Source: Dyadobacter sp. CY323 (GTDB lineage Bacteria; Bacteroidota; Bacteroidia; Cytophagales; Spirosomataceae). From it: 64,000 bases of DNA. Location of the stretch: positions 25,527-89,526 of the forward strand of contig NZ_JAJUXH010000016.1 of NCBI RefSeq assembly GCF_021390245.1, given 5' to 3'. Under the pieces are notes generated by a model. It searched no databases and was not told the DNA's origin. It saw only the letters and a list, made by a program, of their open reading frames with translations. Position numbers and translations under genes: made by a program. Shown here piece by piece: positions 25,767-33,978 of this stretch. Position 1 is the stretch's first letter; the number at the start of each line of letters is the position of its first letter.

Positions 25767-27656
25767 ATGAGAATTAAGACCTTTGAAGAGTATCAGGTTG
25801 CCTACAAACACAGTGTAGACGATCCCGAAGGTTTCTGGGCCGAAGTAGCCCAACAATTTCAGTGGCGTACACCATGGAAAAAAGTCCTGAACTGGGACTT
25901 TAACGAGGCGAATGTAAAATGGTTTGAAGGTGGTGTGATGAACATTACCGAAAATGCGCTCGACAGGCACCTGGAAACAAAAGGCGATCAGGTCGCGCTG
26001 ATCTGGGAGCCGAACGATCCCGAGGATAAAGCCGTTTCCATTACCTACCGCGTACTATTTGACCAGGTCTGCCGGTTTGCCAACGTATTGAAAAAGCACG
26101 GGGTGAAAAAAGGCGACCGTATTTGTATCTACCTTCCGATGGTTCCCGAGCTGACTGTCGCCATTCTTGCCTGCGCCCGTATCGGAGCTGTGCATTCGGT
26201 GGTTTTCGGGGGGTTTTCAGCCAAATCCATTGCGGATCGTATTAATGATGCAGCCTGCACCATGGTGATCACTTCCGACGGAGCATTCAGAGGAAATAAG
26301 GTAATTCCGATGAAAGCAACGGTGGACGAAGCATTGGTACAATGCGATACCGTGGAGAATGTGATCGTGATGACCCGTACCCGCACGCCGGTTTCGATGC
26401 TCAAAGGCAGGGACTTATGGTGGGAGGAAGAGGTGAAGCACGTGGATTCGATCTGCCCTGCGGAGCCGATGGACGCGGAAGATATGCTTTTCATTCTTTA
26501 CACTTCCGGCTCGACCGGCAAGCCAAAAGGTGTGGTGCATACCTGCGGCGGATATATGATTTTTGCGACCTACACATTTGCAAATGTATTTCAATATGAG
26601 CCGGGAGAAATCCATTTCTGTACCGCCGACATCGGCTGGATCACCGGTCACAGTTACATTGTATATGGTCCGCTTTGTTACGGCGCTACTTCCGTAATTT
26701 TTGAAGGTGTACCCACCTATCCCGACGCCAGCCGTTTGTGGAAAATTGTCGAAAAACACAAGGTTAACATTCTATACACTGCTCCAACTGCCATTCGCTC
26801 GCTGATGAGCTTTGGTCTGGATTATGTAAATGGACATGATTTTTCGTCACTGACAAAACTAGGTTCGGTAGGAGAGCCGATTAATGAAGAAGCGTGGCAT
26901 TGGTTCAAAACCAATATCGGCGGCGATCATTGTCCATTGGTTGATACCTGGTGGCAGACGGAAACTGCCGGGATCATGATCTCCCCGCTCGCAGGCATTA
27001 CGCCCGAAAAGCCAACATTTGCCACATTACCATTGCCGGGAATCCAGCCGGTACTTGTCGATGAAAACGGAAACGTAATCGAGGGAAATGATGTGAGTGG
27101 AAACCTTTGTATCAAATTTCCCTGGCCGGGCATCATCCGCACTACTTATGGCGACCACGAGCGTGCTAAACAAACCTATTTTTCTACTTATCCCGGTATG
27201 TATTTCACCGGCGACGGCTGTCTGCGTGACGAAGACGGATACTACCGCATTACCGGACGTGTGGACGATGTGTTGAATGTTTCAGGCCACCGGATTGGAA
27301 CGGCGGAGGTGGAAAACGCGATCAACATGCATTTGGGTGTGGTAGAATCGGCTGTGGTGGGTTATGCGCATGACATTAAAGGCCAGGGCATTTACGCGTA
27401 TGTAATTGTGGAAAACGAGGTACACGATGCTGAAATGTTCAGAAAAGACATTGCTGCTACGGTTTCCCGGATCATCGGGCCGATCGCAAAACCGGATAAA
27501 GTTCAGTTTGTGACAGGTTTACCTAAAACCCGTTCCGGGAAAATCATGCGCCGGATTTTGAGAAAGATTTCAGAGGGTGATATGAGTAATCTTGGAGATA
27601 TTTCAACGCTGCTCGATCCAGCGGTAGTTGAGGATATTAAAAAAGGAGCGTTGTAA
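25767..27656 (+). CDS. acs: Acetyl-CoA synthetase (AMP-forming)
   Basis: The 629-residue enzyme activates acetate to acetyl-CoA through acetyl-AMP. It shows the adenylate-forming P-loop YTSGSTGKPKGVVHT, the acetate-pocket WWQTETAGIMISP, the hinge region GYYRITGRVDDVLNVSGHRIGTAEVE and the C-terminal catalytic, acetylatable lysine in KTRSGKIMRRILRKI. It is slightly shorter than the usual 650 residues because the N-terminus is short, with the start at ATG 25767. The gene is monocistronic and followed by a hairpin at 27674-27707. Confidence 0.95.
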   Translation: MRIKTFEEYQVAYKHSVDDPEGFWAEVAQQFQWRTPWKKVLNWDFNEANVKWFEGGVMNITENALDRHLETKGDQVALIWEPNDPEDKAVSITYRVLFDQVCRFANVLKKHGVKKGDRICIYLPMVPELTVAILACARIGAVHSVVFGGFSAKSIADRINDAACTMVITSDGAFRGNKVIPMKATVDEALVQCDTVENVIVMTRTRTPVSMLKGRDLWWEEEVKHVDSICPAEPMDAEDMLFILYTSGSTGKPKGVVHTCGGYMIFATYTFANVFQYEPGEIHFCTADIGWITGHSYIVYGPLCYGATSVIFEGVPTYPDASRLWKIVEKHKVNILYTAPTAIRSLMSFGLDYVNGHDFSSLTKLGSVGEPINEEAWHWFKTNIGGDHCPLVDTWWQTETAGIMISPLAGITPEKPTFATLPLPGIQPVLVDENGNVIEGNDVSGNLCIKFPWPGIIRTTYGDHERAKQTYFSTYPGMYFTGDGCLRDEDGYYRITGRVDDVLNVSGHRIGTAEVENAINMHLGVVESAVVGYAHDIKGQGIYAYVIVENEVHDAEMFRKDIAATVSRIIGPIAKPDKVQFVTGLPKTRSGKIMRRILRKISEGDMSNLGDISTLLDPAVVEDIKKGAL

Positions 27657-27673
27657 TTGGAGGATGGAAGGGA

Positions 27674-27707
27674 AGACTTGCCAAGTCTTTTTAGACTTGG
27701 TAAGTCT
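27674..27707. terminator. Bidirectional hairpin between convergent genes
   Basis: AGACTTGCCAAGTCT (27674-27688) pairs with AGACTTGGTAAGTCT (27693-27707), 14 of 15 positions Watson-Crick, around a TTTT loop. Each arm is itself nearly palindromic. It lies between the ends of acs and the Cys-rich membrane gene and probably terminates both. The arm sequence looks like a dispersed repeat rather than a unique terminator. Confidence 0.65.
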
Positions 27708-27715
27708 CTTTCCTA

Positions 27716-27859
27716 TTAAACAGCCTTATCCGCGGCGCAGCCGCACCCTTTCGCGCACCCGCCACTATTCCGACTATCAAAATTCTTCCAAAAGCGCCAG
27801 CCAATGTAGCCAGCTGCCATGATGAATAATGCTAATATGATGATCTCTTGTCCGGTCAT
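27716..27859 (-). CDS. FeoB-associated Cys-rich membrane protein, 47 aa
   Basis: A 47-residue protein read on the minus strand from ATG 27859 to TAA at 27716. One N-terminal membrane helix (IIILALFIMAAGYIGWRF) is followed by a short linker and a Cys-rich tail GGCAKGCGCAADKAV with three cysteines. This plan matches the FeoB-associated Cys-rich membrane protein family, normally encoded at the end of feoAB iron-uptake operons, where the cysteines may bind Fe(II) or another metal. No feoA or feoB lies in this window. It is the last gene of a seven-gene minus-strand run. Confidence 0.8.
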   Translation of the reverse strand: MTGQEIIILALFIMAAGYIGWRFWKNFDSRNSGGCAKGCGCAADKAV

Positions 27860-27876
27860 GATTTAGAAACATTCAC

Positions 27877-28413
27877 CTACACCCAATTGTTCCGCGCCGC
27901 CAGCTGATAGGCATGCTGGTAATGATGTTCACTATGCCACGCATAATTCGCGATCACTTCATCCATCCTGAAAACTCGGCCTGTTGCCGGATGAGTATAC
28001 GTCCTCGCCAAATCCGTTTCATCCATTGAATTCAACAACAGAACCCAGCGTAAATGCACATACCGAAGCAATTGAATCGACAGATCGATTTGCGCCGTTT
28101 TTGCATCGGGTAACTCCGCCCATAATTGTTCCTCGTACGGCTTGATAACCGGGTTGTCCTCCGTCAAAGCCAGCCTGCAACGCGTGTAGGCATTGATATG
28201 GCTATCAGCCACGTGGTGAATCAGCTGCCGGACCGTCCAGCCGTCGGGACGGTAAGGAGTATTCAGCCGGTCGTCTTCCCAATGCGCAAGCAGATTGATG
28301 AATTTAGAAGGTAATGCACTGATGATCTGAATGTTCGACCTTACTTCCGCCGGAGTGTATGAATCCTGGTGTATGAATTTCCCGATCGGATATTTAAGCT
28401 GTTCGATGTCCAT
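27877..28413 (-). CDS. YfiT/BstA-type DinB-fold bacillithiol transferase-like protein
   Basis: The 178-residue protein has the DinB four-helix plan with metal-binding histidines visible in VRQLIHHVADSH and in the C-terminal WHSEHHYQHAYQL. Start MDIEQLKYPIGKF and DGWTVRQLIHH closely follow the YfiT family, whose characterised members transfer bacillithiol to electrophiles such as fosmidomycin-type or other toxic compounds or act as metal-dependent hydrolases. Bacillithiol is made by many Bacteroidota. ATG 28413 is preferred over an ORF start at 28551 that lies inside the upstream gene. Seventeen bp upstream of the Cys-rich membrane gene. Confidence 0.85.
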   Translation of the reverse strand: MDIEQLKYPIGKFIHQDSYTPAEVRSNIQIISALPSKFINLLAHWEDDRLNTPYRPDGWTVRQLIHHVADSHINAYTRCRLALTEDNPVIKPYEEQLWAELPDAKTAQIDLSIQLLRYVHLRWVLLLNSMDETDLARTYTHPATGRVFRMDEVIANYAWHSEHHYQHAYQLAARNNWV

Positions 28414-28456
28414 TGTCAATTTTGAATGAGTGAATGAGTCCGCCGTGGAACGGGAA

Positions 28457-29251
28457 TCAAAAATTTTCCTTAATGACACCAACAAGCTCTTCGTGCTGGG
28501 CTCCGGCCGTCGCAATGATGTCTCCGCCGAAAAGGTAGTTGTCGCCGCCATTAAAATCGGTTACTTTTCCTCCGGCTTCTTTGATCAGTAACACACCGGC
28601 CGCCATATCCCAGGAATTGAGGTTATATTCATAAAAACCATCAAAACGTCCCGCCGCCACATACGCCAGATCCACTGCCGCCGCACCCATTCTACGGATA
28701 CCATGCGTTCTCTGCATCAGCAGTTCCAAAATATACATGTACCGTTTCTGCTTTTCGAATTTATAGTACGGAAAGCCGGTAGCGATCAGGCTATCCTGTA
28801 AGTTCGGCACATTCGAAACATGGATCTGCTTGCCATTGCACCAGGCACCGCCGCCTTTCCACGAATAGAATAATTCGTCCAGACTGGGTTCGTGGATGAT
28901 CCCCACGAGTAACTCTTTGCCCCGGGCAAGCCCCACACTTACGCAGTAAACCGGTATCCCATGGATGAAGTTGGTGGTTCCGTCGAGCGGATCGATGATC
29001 CAGTTTAATGCAGTCGGGTCCGGCTCAGTACCCGTGGTGCCTTCTTCGGTGATGTAGCTGGCCTCGGGCAACAGTTCGCTTAGACCTGCAACGAGAAGCT
29101 TTTCAGCCTCTTTATCAACATAAGAAACCAGATTGTTGAGGTCTTTATATTCAATTTTATCTCTTGAAAAAAGGGCAGCTTCCTGTTGGATGAAAGTTGA
29201 AGCCTGCTTTACTATTTCTATCGCTTTCTGTGTCAGCAATTCCAGATCCAT
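28457..29251 (-). CDS. Inositol monophosphatase family protein
   Basis: The 264-residue enzyme has the full metal-dependent phosphatase signature: TEEGTTG with Glu70, WIIDPLDGTTNFIHG with Asp87 and Asp90, and the C-terminal NLNSWDMAAGVLLIKEAGG with Asp215. The family hydrolyses inositol-1-phosphate and sometimes fructose-1,6-bisphosphate or PAP; SuhB-type members also act in rRNA antitermination. Which substrate applies here cannot be read from the sequence. Six bp separate it from the upstream DUF4105 gene, so the two are in one operon. Confidence 0.92.
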   Translation of the reverse strand: MDLELLTQKAIEIVKQASTFIQQEAALFSRDKIEYKDLNNLVSYVDKEAEKLLVAGLSELLPEASYITEEGTTGTEPDPTALNWIIDPLDGTTNFIHGIPVYCVSVGLARGKELLVGIIHEPSLDELFYSWKGGGAWCNGKQIHVSNVPNLQDSLIATGFPYYKFEKQKRYMYILELLMQRTHGIRRMGAAAVDLAYVAAGRFDGFYEYNLNSWDMAAGVLLIKEAGGKVTDFNGGDNYLFGGDIIATAGAQHEELVGVIKENF

Positions 29252-29256
29252 ATATA

Positions 29257-30444
29257 TTATCCTTTTTGGGGGATTTTAGAAAGTGAGTTATTGATGTAAT
29301 AAACCCTGATAATCAATGTCAATATAATGGGTATTACCACATAGTTATGTTTCATAACGTTGCCAGTTGCGCAAAGTAAGAGAAATCCATAAAAAATCAA
29401 CAAGAACTGAAACCAGTAAGGTTTCTTCTTTTCCGAAATGAAGAAAATCGCCGGCATCCAGAATGGAAATGCCCAAAGCAGATCGTAATTCCATTTCGTA
29501 TCCGCATGTTCCGTCGCAAACCATAACAATGCCAGCAGCCAGCCTGCCAGTCCAACCACAGAGAAAAGCACTTTATCAAAAGTGAAGTTTACCTTTTCCT
29601 TGCTGGTCTGCCAATAAGTCCATGCCAGCGTGATGATCGCCAGTGCCCAGAAAACGACGGTCGGCGTGAATATGCCGGCATAAACGATCGGTTCAGCCTC
29701 ATAATAGTCATGGGTAGAGAGTACCAGCGGCGCAAGCCCGTTGGCGGTTTTCACGCGCGCATCTTTGAATGCGGTACTCAGATTATCCGGCAAAAACGTG
29801 GCTTGTTCCGGTGTCGCGATCACGTCAGCCGGGTTTCCGAGCGCCAGGTCCATTCCAAAATCGGCCCAGGGATTTTGTTTATAAGCATAACGGTCGATCC
29901 ATTGCCGGAAGCTCAGTTTTTCGTGAGTATAACCTTTGTAAATAATGCTGTCGCCGCAGGCTTCCTGAACGGCCAATCCGAGCCGGCTTGCGCAGTTGTC
30001 GTAGAAAAACCGGTAATTATAAACCCGGTTCTCGGGCAGATAATTGGTCTCCAGATAACTAAATAACCGCTGTTTTTGTGTCTGGCTCAGATTCAATACC
30101 TGCTCGGCAATGGAACGGTTTTCTGAACGGTAATACTCAAATTGCGGCGCCATCGGTGCGACTGAAATGCTGTAAGGCAAGTAGCCCCGCATAAAATTGA
30201 CATAGAAATTACCTTTGTCGAAACTGAATGTTCCGTAGCTATACGCTCTGTCGATGCGCTGCACGGGATCGTAAATCCAGAGCACGCTGTGCCCAAAACC
30301 GGAATAAAGCTCCGTCCCCGGGCCAAATGTGACCAGGCTGACTTTGGTCTCCGGGCTTAATGTGCCAAACTGCGCAAATGTGGAAAGGTTTGCGCTCAGG
30401 ATCAATGCAATAATTAAGACGAAACGTCGGTAGTTCGGGTTCAT
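29257..30444 (-). CDS. DUF4105 domain membrane protein
   Basis: The 395-residue protein begins with a signal peptide (MNPNYRRFVLIIALILSANLSTFAQ), followed by the DUF4105 (Lnb N-terminal-like) domain at about 30-235, with GFGHSVLWIYDP, YSYGTFSF and the conserved FFYDNCASRLG Asn-Cys motif, which suggests a papain-like/NlpC-type cysteine active site (His in GHS, Cys in NCAS). The C-terminal 150 residues carry about five membrane helices. The Lnb relation implies periplasmic peptidase or lipoprotein acyltransferase chemistry, but no function is shown for this family. ATG 30444 lies one base after the rsmI stop. Confidence 0.82.
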   Translation of the reverse strand: MNPNYRRFVLIIALILSANLSTFAQFGTLSPETKVSLVTFGPGTELYSGFGHSVLWIYDPVQRIDRAYSYGTFSFDKGNFYVNFMRGYLPYSISVAPMAPQFEYYRSENRSIAEQVLNLSQTQKQRLFSYLETNYLPENRVYNYRFFYDNCASRLGLAVQEACGDSIIYKGYTHEKLSFRQWIDRYAYKQNPWADFGMDLALGNPADVIATPEQATFLPDNLSTAFKDARVKTANGLAPLVLSTHDYYEAEPIVYAGIFTPTVVFWALAIITLAWTYWQTSKEKVNFTFDKVLFSVVGLAGWLLALLWFATEHADTKWNYDLLWAFPFWMPAIFFISEKKKPYWFQFLLIFYGFLLLCATGNVMKHNYVVIPIILTLIIRVYYINNSLSKIPQKG

Positions 30445-30445
30445 A

Positions 30446-31159
30446 TCAGTCAGGATCTTCATCCTCATATTTATCAGTTTTTTTCTTTTCTTCTGCCTTA
30501 CCTGCCAGCACGATCACAATCTCGCCTTTTATTGTTTTTTGGGAAAAATAAGCAATCACTTCTTCCAGCGTTCCCCGGATATTTTCTTCATAAATTTTCG
30601 ATAACTCCCGGGAAACGCTCACCTGGCGATCGGCGCCAAAATACTCGGAAAACTGCTGCAATGCTTTGATCAACCGATGCGGCGATTCGTAAAAGATCAT
30701 CGTCCGTTCTTCGGAAACAAGATTTTGTAACCGGGTTTGCCGGCCTTTTTTGTGAGGTAAAAAACCTTCGAAAGTAAACCGGTCGCTGGGTAACCCCGAG
30801 TTGACCAATGCGGGAACGAACGCGGTTGGCCCGGGCAGGCATTCCACCACAATGCCCTGCTTAATGCATTCACGGACAAGTAAAAAGCCGGGATCGGAAA
30901 CGGCGGGAGTGCCGGCGTCGGATACCAATGCCATGGTTTCACCTTTCAAAATACGGTCAACAACCCGCGAAACGGTCTGATGTTCATTGTGAATGTGATA
31001 ACTGTGCATCGGTTTTGAGATCCCGAGATGTTTCAGCAAAGTGCCCGATGTACGGGTATCTTCGGCTAAAACCACATCCACGCTTTTCAAAATAGTAATG
31101 GCGCGAAGTGTAATGTCTTCCAGGTTGCCGATGGGCGTGGGAACAATATAAAGTTTCAT
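30446..31159 (-). CDS. rsmI: 16S rRNA 2'-O-ribose C1402 methyltransferase
   Basis: The 237-residue SAM enzyme methylates the 2'-OH of C1402 in the decoding centre of 16S rRNA. It shows the tetrapyrrole-methylase fold motifs: LYIVPTPIGNLEDITLRA at the start, VVLAEDTRTSGTLLKHL, the SAM-binding ALVSDAGTPAVSDPGFLLVR and LPGPTAFVPALVNSGLPSDRF. It sits between the pterin dehydratase and DUF4105 genes, same strand and close spacing. A charged tail (EEKKKTDKYEDEDPD) ends the protein. Confidence 0.95.
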   Translation of the reverse strand: MKLYIVPTPIGNLEDITLRAITILKSVDVVLAEDTRTSGTLLKHLGISKPMHSYHIHNEHQTVSRVVDRILKGETMALVSDAGTPAVSDPGFLLVRECIKQGIVVECLPGPTAFVPALVNSGLPSDRFTFEGFLPHKKGRQTRLQNLVSEERTMIFYESPHRLIKALQQFSEYFGADRQVSVSRELSKIYEENIRGTLEEVIAYFSQKTIKGEIVIVLAGKAEEKKKTDKYEDEDPD

Positions 31160-31204
31160 TTAAATCTGACCGGTGCACAATGGTTGAGAAAGCCGGCGTG
31201 TAAT

Positions 31205-31447
31205 TTATTTCTTTTTTTCAAAGATTGCATCTATCGCGGCTGCCAGCTTTTTGTCTTTATCCGTCACAATGTCGCCGGCATCATGGGTATTGAGTTCGAA
31301 CGTGACCTTATTATACATGTTTGTCCAGAACGGATGATGGTCCATTTCATCGACGGTTTCCGCGACTTCCTCCATAAACGAGAAAGCTTCTTTAAAGTCT
31401 TTAAAGGTGAAGTCCTTTTTTAGTTTATTATCCTCTTCCTTCCACAT
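31205..31447 (-). CDS. Pterin-4a-carbinolamine dehydratase
   Basis: The 80-residue protein has the PCD/DCoH active-site signature EMDHHPFWTNMYNKVTFEL, with the paired catalytic histidines and the W, and the following DAGDIVTDKDKKLAAAID. Members dehydrate 4a-hydroxytetrahydrobiopterin formed by aromatic amino-acid hydroxylases; many bacterial members have other or unknown pterin roles. The N-terminal part (WKEEDNKLKKDFTFKDFKEAF) is shorter than in the roughly 100-residue family norm, so the first strand is abbreviated. No phenylalanine hydroxylase gene is seen nearby. Part of the minus-strand run with rsmI. Confidence 0.88.
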   Translation of the reverse strand: MWKEEDNKLKKDFTFKDFKEAFSFMEEVAETVDEMDHHPFWTNMYNKVTFELNTHDAGDIVTDKDKKLAAAIDAIFEKKK

Positions 31448-31470
31448 TTTTCCCGCTGTTTAGGTAAAAA

Positions 31471-31902
31471 CTAAATTTTGGTAACCTTGTACTCGACAAA
31501 CTTGTCGGCAGCATTTCCGCTGGTGCAGGTAATGGTTTCAATCACGTATAAACGGCTCCCTTTAAAATTGCCGGTTCCCTTCATGGAAATACGTCCGCAA
31601 TCATCTTCCCCGGTGCCGCGATCATAAGTAAAATCCATGCCATTCAAGTCCAGTTTTTTGAAATGATTAAATGGTTTTATTTCTTCCAGATCCAGTTTTT
31701 TATCAGCGACCCAGCTCACTTTGAGTGTTACCGCCAGCGAATCTTTGGTCGATTTATTGAAGAATTTAAAGCCTTCGTATGTACCGGCCAGTTCTTTCTC
31801 CACATTTTTCTCTTCTACTACGGGCGGTGCCTGTTCAGTATCTTTCTTGCAGGAGCAAAGCAGAACGATAGAAAAAAGAACAGCGGTAAAGGATTTGATC
31901 AT
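31471..31902 (-). CDS. Small lipoprotein of unknown function
   Basis: About 143 residues. A hydrophobic signal ends in a lipobox (SIVLLCSCKKD), so the Cys should be lipidated; the residues after it (KKDTEQAPP) do not give a clear export signal to the cell surface. The mature part is beta-rich, with GTYEGFKFF, ITCTSGNAADKFVEYKVTKI and DRGTGEDDCGRISMKGTG, like small Bacteroidota lipocalin-type or META-like proteins; I do not recognise a named family. ATG 31902 opens the signal peptide and is preferred over a longer reading to 31968. First gene of the minus-strand run to 27716. Confidence 0.7.
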   Translation of the reverse strand: MIKSFTAVLFSIVLLCSCKKDTEQAPPVVEEKNVEKELAGTYEGFKFFNKSTKDSLAVTLKVSWVADKKLDLEEIKPFNHFKKLDLNGMDFTYDRGTGEDDCGRISMKGTGNFKGSRLYVIETITCTSGNAADKFVEYKVTKI

Positions 31903-31995
31903 GGCGGAACAGGGCTGTAAGTTTGGTGAACGAATATACGGGTTTATCCTTGTTTTTAAATGGGGCAAATGCTGTCCGAATCGCTTTTTGGTCAG

Positions 31996-32003
31996 TATAT
32001 TTG
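31996..32003 (+). promoter_or_regulatory. Candidate -7 box for the osmC-like gene
   Basis: TATATTTG exactly matches TAnnTTTG, 70 bp upstream of the start codon. No TTTG at the expected -33 distance is visible, so the call rests on one box. Confidence 0.35.
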
Positions 32004-32073
32004 AACTTTGTTTTGGTAGAAATCCTTACCAATTTAAACCAATTGACTTCTGCCGGTAGCAGGAGAGAACTCT

Positions 32074-32502
32074 ATGAAAGTTGAATTAGTACGTGTAAAT
32101 GACGCCTTCCATTTCGAAGGTTCTGGCTCCTCTGAAATCAAAGTACATACTGACGGATCTCCGGATATTGGCGGTAGTAACCTCGGTGTGAGACCAATGG
32201 AATTGTTGTTAATGGGGCTGGCAAGCTGCAGCGCCATTGATGTGGTTTTAATCCTGAAAAAACAACGTCAGGATATTACCGATTTTCGTGTACTTGTCGA
32301 CGGTGACCGTGAGCAGGAAGAAGGTACGCAGCGGAAACCATTTACCAAGATCCACCTGATCTTCAAGTTTGCAGGTAATCAGCTGGATGAAAGCAAGATC
32401 AATCGCGCCATTGCATTATCCATGGAGAAATACTGCTCGGCCACAGCCCAGCTCGAAGCTTTGGCAACGATTACTTATAGCGTCGAAATCGCAACGGTTT
32501 AG
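32074..32502 (+). CDS. OsmC-family peroxiredoxin-like protein
   Basis: The 142-residue protein has the OsmC/Ohr fold with its two redox cysteines: Cys52 in MGLASCSAIDVVLILKK and Cys121 in MEKYCSATAQL. The family reduces organic hydroperoxides or, in the YhfA branch, has unknown function; the spacing and short length fit the YhfA/OsmC-like branch better than Ohr. An AGGAGA at 32061-32066, 7 bp before the ATG, is an unusually good Shine-Dalgarno site for this phylum. It is followed 33 bp later by thyA on the same strand. Confidence 0.88.
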   Translation: MKVELVRVNDAFHFEGSGSSEIKVHTDGSPDIGGSNLGVRPMELLLMGLASCSAIDVVLILKKQRQDITDFRVLVDGDREQEEGTQRKPFTKIHLIFKFAGNQLDESKINRAIALSMEKYCSATAQLEALATITYSVEIATV

Positions 32503-32535
32503 CATCATATACTTATAGCGTCCATTCCTTTTTCA

Positions 32536-33357
32536 ATGCAACAATACCACGATTTACTTCGCCACATTCTTCAAAACGGAGTTCGCAAAACCGACCGTAC
32601 CGGCACCGGGACGATCAGCGTTTTTGGGTACCAGATGCGTTTCAACCTGAAAGACGGTTTTCCGTTGGTTACCACCAAAAAAGTCCACACCAAATCCATT
32701 ATCTACGAGTTGTTGTGGTTTCTCCAAGGGGATACCAATATCAAATACCTGAAAGATCACAATGTTTCGATCTGGGACGAATGGGCGGACGAAAACGGGG
32801 ATCTTGGGCCGGTATATGGAAAGCAATGGAGAAGCTGGGAAGGTGCGGATGGGAAGTCTGTGGATCAGCTGGCCGAGATTTTGAAGCAGTTAAAAAATAC
32901 GCCTGACTCCCGCAGGATCATGGTATCGGCGTGGAACCCGTCGGAATTGTCGAAAATGAAGTTGCAGCCCTGTCATGCCTTGTTCCAGTTTTACGTAGCC
33001 CCGCCGGATACCGGGGCAGGTGAAACGAAAGGCAAACTATCCTGCCAGCTTTACCAGCGCAGTGCGGATGTTTTTCTGGGAGTACCGTTTAATATTGCAA
33101 GCTACGCGTTGCTTACGATGATGATCGCGCAGGAATGCGATCTGGATCTGGGCGATTTTGTCTGGACCGGCGGCGATACCCATATTTATCTGAACCACCT
33201 GGATCAGGTCGAAACGCAACTGAGCCGCGAACCACGTGCACTTCCTATTATGTCGATCAATCCGGATGTAAAAACGATTTTCGACTTTGAATTCGAGGAT
33301 TTTGAATTGAAAAATTATGATCCCTGGCCTGGTATCAAAGCGCCGGTCGCCGTTTAG
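32536..33357 (+). CDS. thyA: Thymidylate synthase
   Basis: The 273-residue enzyme converts dUMP to dTMP using methylene-tetrahydrofolate. The catalytic Cys146 is in LQPCHALFQFYV; the folate/dUMP motifs RTGTGTISVFG, VPFNIASYALLT and GGDTHIYLNHLDQV are present, as is the C-terminal DPWPGIKAPVAV. Compared with the 264-residue E. coli enzyme, it carries a short insertion (APPDTGAGETKG, about residues 155-166) right after the catalytic strand. The usual partner gene folA is not next to it; a TRIC-type channel gene follows after 12 bp. Confidence 0.96.
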   Translation: MQQYHDLLRHILQNGVRKTDRTGTGTISVFGYQMRFNLKDGFPLVTTKKVHTKSIIYELLWFLQGDTNIKYLKDHNVSIWDEWADENGDLGPVYGKQWRSWEGADGKSVDQLAEILKQLKNTPDSRRIMVSAWNPSELSKMKLQPCHALFQFYVAPPDTGAGETKGKLSCQLYQRSADVFLGVPFNIASYALLTMMIAQECDLDLGDFVWTGGDTHIYLNHLDQVETQLSREPRALPIMSINPDVKTIFDFEFEDFELKNYDPWPGIKAPVAV

Positions 33358-33369
33358 GGGTTCCGCATA

Positions 33370-33978
33370 ATGAGTATTCAGTATATTTTAGAGATTATCG
33401 GAACGTTCGCGTTTGCTATTTCCGGCGCACTTGCCGTGAAAGACCAAAAGCATCAGGACTGGTTCGGCGCAAGTTTTACCGCATTCATTTCCTCCATCGG
33501 CGGCGGTACCCTTCGCGACATTCTGCTTGGAAGTTATCCATTAGTTTGGATCAACGACATTACGATCGTATATGCGATCATCGCAGGCATCATTACCACA
33601 TTTGTTTTTTATAAATTCCTTTTGCGCCTGAGGAAAACATTGTTTTTGTTCGACACATTCGGAATCGCGCTTTTCACCATTGTAGGGACTGAAAAAGCGC
33701 TGCATTTGGGTGTGAGGCCGGAAATTGCCGTGATCATGGGCATTTTTACCGCGACTATGGGTGGGGTGATCCGGGATATGATGACGAATGAAATTCCCAT
33801 TATCTACCGGAAAGAAGTATATGCAACTGCATGTCTCATAGGGGCATGCAGTTACTTATTACTCGATGAACTGGGCGCCGGACGGAACGTAGCATTCATT
33901 ACAGCTTCGCTGGTTATCATCATCATCCGTATCCTGGCGGTGCGCTATCAATGGAGCGTGCCGCGTTTTTTCAGGTAA
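33370..33978 (+). CDS. Trimeric intracellular cation channel (TRIC/YadS) family protein
   Basis: The 202-residue inner-membrane protein has about seven membrane helices arranged as two repeats. Each carries the family motif: GGGTLRDILLG in the first half and MGGVIRDMMTNEIPIIYRKE in the second. Bacterial members form homotrimeric potassium-permeable channels; in-cell function is uncertain. It follows thyA by 12 bp and its stop directly abuts the stop of the convergent DUF2911 gene with no gap. Confidence 0.92.
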   Translation: MSIQYILEIIGTFAFAISGALAVKDQKHQDWFGASFTAFISSIGGGTLRDILLGSYPLVWINDITIVYAIIAGIITTFVFYKFLLRLRKTLFLFDTFGIALFTIVGTEKALHLGVRPEIAVIMGIFTATMGGVIRDMMTNEIPIIYRKEVYATACLIGACSYLLLDELGAGRNVAFITASLVIIIIRILAVRYQWSVPRFFR

